From the NCBI RefSeq assembly GCF_026659735.1, contig NZ_JANSKK010000002.1, forward strand, positions 62,001-126,000: DNA of 64,000 nt. Reading direction: 5' to 3'. The notes below the pieces were generated by a model, which had not been told where the DNA came from, did not search any database, and saw only the letters and a list, made by a program, of their open reading frames with translations. A program made the translations under genes and the position numbers. Positions 57,844-64,000 of the stretch are shown here, in pieces. The stretch comes from Staphylococcus pettenkoferi. GTDB taxonomy: Bacteria; Bacillota; Bacilli; Staphylococcales; Staphylococcaceae. Each line of letters opens with the position of its first letter. Positions within the stretch are counted from its first letter, which is position 1.

Positions 57844-60114
57844 TTAGCGTTCAACTTCTACCATTTCGTATGCTTCGATAATGTCGCCTTCTTTAATATC
57901 GTTGTAGTTTTTAATTGTAATACCACATTCGTAACCTTGAGCGACTTCTTTCGCATCATCTTTATAACGTTTCAACGTATCTAATTCGCCCTCGAATTGA
58001 ACTACGTTGTCACGAATCACACGTACACCTGCATGACGTTTAATCACGCCATCTGTCACGTAACTACCTGCGATCGTTCCTACTTTAGAAACTTTGAATG
58101 TTTGACGTACTTCAGCTTGACCAATCACTTTTTCTTCATATTCAGGGTCAAGTAGACCTTTCATCGCTGATTCAATTTCCTCAATCACGTTGTAGATGAC
58201 ACGATGTAAACGCATATCTACATTTTCAGCTTCAGCAGCACGTTTTGCACCTGCATCAGGACGCACGTTAAAGCCGATGATGATACCGTTAGAAGCGTTT
58301 GCGAGTGTTACGTCTGATTCATTGATCGCACCTACAGCTGTGTGAATGATGCGGACGTTAACACCTTCGACATCAATCTTCATAAGTGAAGCAGCAAGAG
58401 CTTCCACTGAACCTTGAACGTCACCTTTAATAATCACGTTAAGGTCTTTCATCTCACCTTGTTTCATTTGTTCGAATAAGTTGTCTAATGAGACATTCTT
58501 ACTTTCTTGTCGATGTTGGATGACACTTTCTTCACGACGTGCTTCACCGATACGACGTGCTTGTTTTTCATCTTTAAAGACAACGAAGCGGTCGCCAGCT
58601 TGAGGTACATCGTTAATACCTGTAATTTCAACTGGTGTAGATGGGCCTGCTTCTTTAATACGTTGACCTAAGTCATTGACCATTGCACGGATACGTCCGT
58701 ACGTATTGCCGACTACAAGTGAATCTCCGACATGGAGTGTACCATTTTGTACTAAAAGTGAAGCGGAAGGACCACGAGATTTATCAAGTTCAGCTTCAAT
58801 TACTGTACCTACTGCTTGTTTATCAGCATTTGCTTTCAACTCAGAAACTTCTGCGACAAGACCGATCATTTCAAGTAAGTCTTCAATACCGTCACCGCTA
58901 AGTGCTGAAAGTGGAACGAAGATCGTATCGCCACCCCAATCTTCTGGGATAAGACCATATTCAGTTAACTCTTGCATCACACGGTCTGGGTTAGCTGTCG
59001 GTTTATCAATCTTGTTTACTGCTACAATTGTTGGAACATCTGCTTCTTTCGCGTGATTGATCGCTTCGATTGTTTGTGGCATCACACCGTCATCAGCTGC
59101 TACAACAAGAATAGTAATGTCCGTAACTTGAGCACCACGTGCGCGCATTGTTGTAAATGCTGCGTGTCCAGGTGTATCTAAGAAAGTGATGTCTTTACCG
59201 TTATTTTGAATTTGGTACGCACCAATATGTTGAGTGATACCGCCTGCTTCACCTGCAGTTACTTTTGTATGACGGATAGAGTCAAGTAGTGTTGTCTTAC
59301 CATGGTCAACGTGACCCATGATAGTTACTACTGCTGGACGTTCTGATGCGTCTGGATCTTCAGATTCGTCATCGAAGTAGATAGATAAATCTTGTTCATC
59401 AATCACTTCTTCTTTTTCAACTTCTACTTCATAGTCCTCGGCAATTAACTCGACCGTTTCATCATCTAGCGCTTGGTTGATGTTCGCCATGATACCAAGT
59501 AAGAATAATTTTTTAACGATTTCTGATGACTCAACGTTAAGTTTAGATGCTAATTCGCCAACTGTAATGCCTTCTTCGTAAGTGATATGTGAAGGCTTTT
59601 CTTTTTTCGGTTGTTCTGGTTGTTTTTGAGATTTTTGTTGTTTATTTTTATTGTTTTTGTTGTTCTTTTGGTTCTTATTGTTTTTGTTATTTTTGAAGTT
59701 TTTATTATTATTTTTGTTGTTTTTGTTATTGCGGTCTTGTTGTTTGACTTTATTGTTATTATGTTTACCTTGTTGTTGGTCTTGCTTGCCTTTATTATTG
59801 TTACGGCGTTGTTGACCGTTATTGTTTTTAGATTTGTCTTGGTTAGGTTGTTTATTTTGACGTTGTTGACCTTTATTATTTTGATCTTTTGATTTTTTGT
59901 TGCCTTGATTATTCTTTTGGGCGTGATTATTGTGAGCAGATTGTTTATTACCGGATTGTTTATTATACACTTTGTTCAACGCTTGGATTTGATCATCTTC
60001 AAGCGCTTGCATATGGTTAGAAACCTCTACATTCATTTTCTTTAATTCGTCGATCACGTCTTTACTCTTAATATTTTGTTCTTTCGCATACTCGTAAATT
60101 CTTTTTTTACTCAT
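57844..60114 (-). CDS. infB: Translation initiation factor IF-2
   Basis: IF-2 is the GTPase that brings initiator tRNA to the ribosome. The ATG at 60114 ([12 protein letters not shown], 756 residues) follows AAGGAG. After a small N-terminal domain comes a very low-complexity stretch rich in Asn, Gln and Lys (about residues 55-175), then IF2N ([14 protein letters not shown]), the G domain with [14 protein letters not shown] and NKID, and domains II-IV (the IF2 C-terminal fMet-tRNA part). It follows ylxQ and precedes rbfA. Confidence 0.97.
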   Translation of the reverse strand: MSKKRIYEYAKEQNIKSKDVIDELKKMNVEVSNHMQALEDDQIQALNKVYNKQSGNKQSAHNNHAQKNNQGNKKSKDQNNKGQQRQNKQPNQDKSKNNNGQQRRNNNKGKQDQQQGKHNNNKVKQQDRNNKNNKNNNKNFKNNKNNKNQKNNKNNKNKQQKSQKQPEQPKKEKPSHITYEEGITVGELASKLNVESSEIVKKLFLLGIMANINQALDDETVELIAEDYEVEVEKEEVIDEQDLSIYFDDESEDPDASERPAVVTIMGHVDHGKTTLLDSIRHTKVTAGEAGGITQHIGAYQIQNNGKDITFLDTPGHAAFTTMRARGAQVTDITILVVAADDGVMPQTIEAINHAKEADVPTIVAVNKIDKPTANPDRVMQELTEYGLIPEDWGGDTIFVPLSALSGDGIEDLLEMIGLVAEVSELKANADKQAVGTVIEAELDKSRGPSASLLVQNGTLHVGDSLVVGNTYGRIRAMVNDLGQRIKEAGPSTPVEITGINDVPQAGDRFVVFKDEKQARRIGEARREESVIQHRQESKNVSLDNLFEQMKQGEMKDLNVIIKGDVQGSVEALAASLMKIDVEGVNVRIIHTAVGAINESDVTLANASNGIIIGFNVRPDAGAKRAAEAENVDMRLHRVIYNVIEEIESAMKGLLDPEYEEKVIGQAEVRQTFKVSKVGTIAGSYVTDGVIKRHAGVRVIRDNVVQFEGELDTLKRYKDDAKEVAQGYECGITIKNYNDIKEGDIIEAYEMVEVER

Positions 60115-60130
60115 ATAATCACTCCTTACG

Positions 60131-60436
60131 TTATTCATCGATCATTGACAATAACTTTGACGCAAAGCCTTTATCAGTTATTCCCACATTAACTCTTTCT
60201 GCTTTTCCTAAAGCTTGACCTAGTTCAGCTCTAGTTCCAAATATACGTAATGGTATATGGTAACTGTCGCACTTATTACGCATGAGCTTCGTTGTATTCG
60301 CTGAAGCATCTGTTGCGACGATGACGAGCTTGATCTTGTTCTTCTTTAAATCGTTTAATATGACTGACTCTCCAGTCTTGACTTGTCCTGCTCGCATAGC
60401 TAAACCGAGAAACTGTTGTATAGGTTCATTCATCAT
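60131..60436 (-). CDS. ylxQ: Ribosomal L7Ae-family protein YlxQ
   Basis: A 101-residue RNA-binding protein of the L7Ae/L30e/S12e/Gadd45 family, which recognises kink-turns. Signatures: [16 protein letters not shown] near residue 10, [14 protein letters not shown] near 37 and a C-terminal [15 protein letters not shown]. It overlaps the end of ylxR by four bases (ATGA), so translation is coupled; a second ATG follows directly. It is part of the nusA-ylxR-ylxQ-infB unit. Its cellular target is not well known. Confidence 0.94.
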   Translation of the reverse strand: MMNEPIQQFLGLAMRAGQVKTGESVILNDLKKNKIKLVIVATDASANTTKLMRNKCDSYHIPLRIFGTRAELGQALGKAERVNVGITDKGFASKLLSMIDE

Positions 60437-60720
60437 GTTGGTATATCTTCACGGTAAATGAGACGGATAATTTCTTTGTAGACAGGGTCGAGTGTTTCAC
60501 TATCTGTTTTGAAAAAGCCTTCAAGCACACCTTGTTTTTGTGCATTCTCTACTAATTGCACATCTTTAGATACATAAGCGCCACGCCCTTGCTTCTTACC
60601 TGTCGCATCCGCGAAGATTTCTCCTTCTTTATTTCTGACTACGCGAATCATGTCTTTCTTAGGTTTCATTTCGTTGGTTATCACACATTTACGCATTGGA
60701 ATCTTTTTCTTCTTCGTCAT
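60433..60720 (-). CDS. ylxR: YlxR-family RNA-binding protein
   Basis: A 95-residue basic protein of the DUF448/YlxR family. It has KCVITNEMKPKKDMIRVVRNKEG near residue 11 and GKKQGRGAYVSKD near 40. YlxR of other Firmicutes binds RNase P and tunes its activity. It starts 16 bases after the nusA stop and overlaps ylxQ. Nothing unusual. Confidence 0.94.
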   Translation of the reverse strand: MTKKKKIPMRKCVITNEMKPKKDMIRVVRNKEGEIFADATGKKQGRGAYVSKDVQLVENAQKQGVLEGFFKTDSETLDPVYKEIIRLIYREDIPT

Positions 60721-60736
60721 TCACGCTCACTCCAAT

Positions 60737-62017
60737 TTATTGTTCTGTGCTTGATGATTCTTCGTCATCTGTTTGAGTTGAGTCATGCTCTACTTCATCT
60801 TCTTCAGCCATTAACGCTTCACCTGTTGAATCTTCGTCAATAGCTTCATCCTCTTCAACCGGGCCTTCTTCAATCATTTCTTCAATAGGTGCATCTTCTT
60901 CAGTTAACGGTTCAGGATCTTCAAGTAAGACATCATCTGACTCTTCTACATCCTCTTCAGGCACAGGATATATACCTTCTTCACGCGCATCAGATTCAGA
61001 TTTGATATCAATCTTCCAACCTGTCAATTTAGCTGCTAAACGTGCGTTCTGACCACGTTTACCAATCGCTAATGACAATTGATAATCTGGCACGACCACA
61101 ATTGTCGCTTGTTCTTCTTCATCAACAATCACTTCGAGCACTTGGGAAGGACTCAAAGCATTTTTCACAAAGACTTTAGGATCTTCATCCCATTGAACGA
61201 TATCAATTTTCTCTCCGCCAAGTTCGTCGACTACCGCTTCTACACGAGCGCCTTTAGAACCTACGCAAGAACCAACTGCATCGATATCTGGATTATCTGA
61301 ATAAACGCTGATCTTAGAACGGTCACCCGCTTCACGCGCAACTGATTTCACAATAACTGTACCATCAAAGATTTCTGGTACTTCTTGTTCAAATAAGCGT
61401 TTAAGTAAACCAGGATGACTACGAGATACGTAAATTTGAGGTCCCTTCGTCGTCTGTTCTACTTTGTTGACGTACACTTTAATGCGTTCATTTGGAATAT
61501 ATTTTTCATTTGGACTGCGTTCTGCTTCAGATAATACCGCTTCAGTACGGCCGAGATTCACGTAGACATAACGATGATCGACACGGTCGATTAAACCTGT
61601 CATGATGTCATCTTCTTTGTCGATAAATTCATCGTAAAGAATTTCTCTTTCTGCATCACGTAAACGTTGCATTACAGCTTGTTTCGCTGCTTGCGCTCCA
61701 ACACGACCAAAGTCTTGCGGTGTGACATCTTCTTCGTAAATATCACCGACTTCGTACGCAGGATTCTTCACTAGTGCTGTGCTTAATTCCACTTCATCTC
61801 GATGATCGTTGACTTCTTCAACGACATTTTTACGAGCGATGACTTTAAAAGTCCCTTCGTCCATATTTAATTCAACGCGTACGTTACGCGCACTATCGTA
61901 ATTTTTCTTGTAAGCCGTAATTAATGCGGCTTCAATTGCATCGATTAATACTTCTCTTGGAATTTTCTTTTCTTTCTCTAAATATTCTGTTGCTAATAGT
62001 AATTCGTTACTTGACAC
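60737..62017 (-). CDS. nusA: Transcription termination/antitermination protein NusA
   Basis: NusA binds RNA polymerase and nascent RNA and promotes pausing and intrinsic termination. Order in this 426-residue protein: N-terminal RNAP-binding domain (about 1-130), S1 domain (GLIDRVDHRYVYVNLG), two KH domains (SCVGSKGARVEAVVDELGGEKID and LAIGKRGQNARLAAKLTGW), ending at about 345, then an acidic tail of about 80 residues that is nearly all Glu/Asp. The tail is longer than in S. aureus as I remember it. It follows rimP by 20 bases. Confidence 0.96.
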   Translation of the reverse strand: MSSNELLLATEYLEKEKKIPREVLIDAIEAALITAYKKNYDSARNVRVELNMDEGTFKVIARKNVVEEVNDHRDEVELSTALVKNPAYEVGDIYEEDVTPQDFGRVGAQAAKQAVMQRLRDAEREILYDEFIDKEDDIMTGLIDRVDHRYVYVNLGRTEAVLSEAERSPNEKYIPNERIKVYVNKVEQTTKGPQIYVSRSHPGLLKRLFEQEVPEIFDGTVIVKSVAREAGDRSKISVYSDNPDIDAVGSCVGSKGARVEAVVDELGGEKIDIVQWDEDPKVFVKNALSPSQVLEVIVDEEEQATIVVVPDYQLSLAIGKRGQNARLAAKLTGWKIDIKSESDAREEGIYPVPEEDVEESDDVLLEDPEPLTEEDAPIEEMIEEGPVEEDEAIDEDSTGEALMAEEDEVEHDSTQTDDEESSSTEQ

Positions 62018-62037
62018 GACTGTCCCTCCTATTCTCG

Positions 62038-62505
62038 TTATAGCATTACTGCATGACGTGCTTTAGCAATCTTATCTCTTGGAATTTCAATAGATCTCTT
62101 CTTAGCTTTTTCTTTTACTTGCATAGTAATTGTATCTTTTTCTACTGCTTCGAGAATGCCCAACCATTCTTTCTCTCCTTCAATTGGAGCGTAGAGTGAG
62201 ACGTAAATAGGTTGATCAACAGCATTCTGGAAATCTTGTTCTTTCTTAATGGGTCTTTCTGCGCCAGGTGATGAGACATCTAAATAGTAAGCTTGAGCGA
62301 TTGGATCTTCTTCGTCCATCACTTCACTGATTTTTTCAGATGCTACTGTACAGTCGTTTAAGTCGACACCACCAGGTTTATCAATAGATACTCTTAGGAA
62401 ATGGTCCTTTCCTTCTTTAGTAAATTCAATATCTACTAATTCGAAATTAAGTTCTTCAAGGACTGGCTGAATTAGCGGTTCTACTTTCTCTGCTATCTTA
62501 CTCAT
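62038..62505 (-). CDS. rimP: Ribosome maturation factor RimP
   Basis: RimP assists 30S assembly, acting before S12/S5 steps. The ATG at 62505 (MSKIAEKVEPLI, 155 residues, as in S. aureus) lies eight bases after AAAAAGGAGG; the longer frame to 62550 crosses the polC terminator. Signatures are NFELVDIEFTKEG, the sequence RVSIDKPGGVDLNDC and YLDVSSPGAERPI near residue 85. It starts the rimP-nusA unit. Confidence 0.96.
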   Translation of the reverse strand: MSKIAEKVEPLIQPVLEELNFELVDIEFTKEGKDHFLRVSIDKPGGVDLNDCTVASEKISEVMDEEDPIAQAYYLDVSSPGAERPIKKEQDFQNAVDQPIYVSLYAPIEGEKEWLGILEAVEKDTITMQVKEKAKKRSIEIPRDKIAKARHAVML

Positions 62506-62526
62506 GCGAGCCTCCTTTTTGACAAA

Positions 62527-62555
62527 TAGAAAAGAGCGGGGAGTGCCCACTCTTT
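62527..62555 (-). terminator. polC terminator
   Basis: AAAGAG (62532-62537) pairs with CTCTTT (62550-62555) and GGG/CCC continues the stem around a short loop; on the minus strand TTTTCTATTT follows. It lies 95 bases after the polC stop and 22 bases before the rimP start. Confidence 0.75.
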
Positions 62556-62649
62556 GTTCCTGAGTCTAATCTTTTAAGCATCTTTATTATATCACAACCC
62601 TATGCGCCTTACAAATTTAGAACTATTCATAGGGTGATACTTGAAACTT

Positions 62650-64000
62650 CTACATATCGAAAATAGAGAGTTGCGCTTTGTCTGGAAGTCCAGATAAAGA
62701 GCCGAGTTCATCTAAATAGTCGATAACTTTTTGTGAAACGCCGGCTTTTTTATTCAACTCTTCTTTAGATAAAAATGGACCTTCGTCACGTGCTTCAACG
62801 ATACGTCGTGCAACGTTCTCCCCTAATCCAGGTACAGCGACAAATGGTGGAATCAATGTATCGTCTTCAATGATAAATTCAAAAGCTTGACTCTTCTCTA
62901 AACTAATCGGTTGAATACGATAGCCACGCTGCGCCATTTCATTGACGATTTCAAGTACCGTGAGCGTATCTTTTTCCTTTTTACCTAAATCCATATAACG
63001 AGAATACATATCTTTCACTGTCGTACGAATGCCATCTTTATCTTTAATCATCGTGAAGAGATCAAAGTCTGAGGCACGTACTGTGAAATAGCTCGCGTAA
63101 TAGTATAAAGGATAATGTACTTTGAAATAAGCAATACGCACGGCCATCAGAACATAAGCTGCGGCGTGGGCTTTAGGGAACATGTATTTAATCTTACGAC
63201 AAGAATCCATGTACCAATCTGGGATATCGTTCTCAACCATGGCATCTACCATGTCGTCTGTTAAACCACGACCTTTACGAACGAACTCCATCGTCTTAAA
63301 GGCAAGTGGTGGTTCCATGCCGTTGTACATCAAGTAAACCATGATATCGTCACGACAACAAATAACGCTAGATAAATCACATGTGCCTGAGCGGATTAAA
63401 TCTTGCGCGTTACCTAACCACACATCGGTACCGTGTGAAAGTCCTGAAATACGTACCAGCTCTGAGAATGAGTCAGGTTTCGTATCCTCTAACATTTGAC
63501 GAACGAAGCCTGTACCAAATTCAGGCACACCAAAGGTTCCTGTCTTACATAGAATATCTTCTTCTGTCACGCCGAGAGGTTCTGGTGAGCTGAAGATACC
63601 CATCGTCTCTTTGTCATCCACTGGCACTTTCTTCGGATCAATACCGGACAAGTCTTGTAACATACGAATCATCGTAGGATCATCGTGACCTAGAATATCG
63701 AGTTTCAAGACATTATCGTGTATAGAGTGGAAGTCGAAGTGCGTTGTCATCCAAGCGGCACTTTGATCATCTGCCGGGAATTGAACTGGTGTGAAATCGT
63801 AAATATCCATATCGTCTGGAACAACGATAATACCACCTGGGTGTTGACCTGTCGTTCTCTTAACGCCAGTACAACCTTTCACGAGACGATCGATTTCAGC
63901 GCCACGTTTATGGATACCTTGGTCATTCAAATAACCTTTGACGAAACCGAATGCAGTCTTCTCAGCAACTGTACCTATTGTTCCTGCACGGAATACTTTA
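62650..64000 (-). CDS. polC: DNA polymerase III PolC (alpha subunit, C-terminal part, 5' end outside window)
   Basis: PolC is the replicative DNA polymerase of low-GC Gram-positives. The frame stays open to the window edge, so the start and most of the protein lie beyond it; about 450 C-terminal residues are visible. Recognisable parts are [40 protein letters not shown] and the tail with QLSIFDM, a beta-clamp binding motif at the very end. A helix-hairpin-helix region lies near [23 protein letters not shown]. The terminator after it separates it from rimP. Confidence 0.97.
   Translation of the reverse strand, partial: KVFRAGTIGTVAEKTAFGFVKGYLNDQGIHKRGAEIDRLVKGCTGVKRTTGQHPGGIIVVPDDMDIYDFTPVQFPADDQSAAWMTTHFDFHSIHDNVLKLDILGHDDPTMIRMLQDLSGIDPKKVPVDDKETMGIFSSPEPLGVTEEDILCKTGTFGVPEFGTGFVRQMLEDTKPDSFSELVRISGLSHGTDVWLGNAQDLIRSGTCDLSSVICCRDDIMVYLMYNGMEPPLAFKTMEFVRKGRGLTDDMVDAMVENDIPDWYMDSCRKIKYMFPKAHAAAYVLMAVRIAYFKVHYPLYYYASYFTVRASDFDLFTMIKDKDGIRTTVKDMYSRYMDLGKKEKDTLTVLEIVNEMAQRGYRIQPISLEKSQAFEFIIEDDTLIPPFVAVPGLGENVARRIVEARDEGPFLSKEELNKKAGVSQKVIDYLDELGSLSGLPDKAQLSIFDM

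Noticed and set aside
59611..59892. Very hydrophobic plus-strand frame that looks like a membrane protein
   Set aside because: It is the antisense of the Asn/Lys-rich codons of IF-2, which always read as Phe/Leu/Ile/Val on the other strand.

Overview
This window is an ordinary stretch of a Staphylococcus chromosome, most likely a species other than S. aureus. Nearly every protein is a clear relative of a staphylococcal housekeeping protein, and the gene order (polC-rimP-nusA-ylxRQ-infB-rbfA-truB-ribF-rpsO-pnp-rnjB-ftsK-ymfFHIKM-pgsA-cinA-recA-rny-ymdB-korAB-miaB-ymcA-mutSL-glpPFKD-miaA-hfq-bsaA-hflX-ynbB-glnRA-nuc-lysC-hom-thrCB) is the S. aureus/B. subtilis core order, read here from right to left on the minus strand. 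The organism call rests on synteny and remembered protein similarity; no search was run.

Left part (1-10.8 kb): the hom-thrC-thrB-HAD hydrolase operon faces a divergent aspartokinase gene. A hom promoter overlapped by a perfect inverted repeat and a CodY-like box before lysC lie between them. Next is the most accessory-looking segment: two poorly characterised proteins, a membrane NERD-domain protein, a membrane-anchored thermonuclease, a small membrane protein, a frameshifted coiled-coil/membrane gene and two small proteins of unknown function.

Middle (10.8-37 kb): glnRA with a GlnR operator on its promoter; ynbB and hflX; a glutathione peroxidase; miaA-hfq and an alpha/beta hydrolase; the glycerol regulon (glpP, glpF, glpK, glpD) with two leader terminators that fit GlpP antitermination and a probable cre site; mutSL; miaB-ymcA-thiW; a thiamine-binding-type protein paired with a poly-gamma-glutamate hydrolase family protein; korAB and ymdB.

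Right part (37-64 kb): RNase Y, recA (LexA-type box), cinA, pgsA, the ymf cluster, ftsK, RNase J2, PNPase, rpsO, ribF, truB, rbfA, the nusA-infB operon and the C-terminal part of polC, which runs off the window. RNA-processing and translation factors dominate.

I found no IS element, prophage, CRISPR array, rRNA or tRNA, and no convincing new multi-gene system. The best leads are non-coding: a structured stretch between rny and recA, a long-loop element after ynbB, a folded region before pnp, and several large palindromes between operons. The best protein leads are a DeoR-type sensor domain without its DNA-binding part, the frameshifted gene at 9353-9741, and the poly-gamma-glutamate hydrolase pair. 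Start codons were chosen by ribosome binding site and family length, so many differ from the longest open frame; non-ATG starts (TTG/GTG) are frequent.
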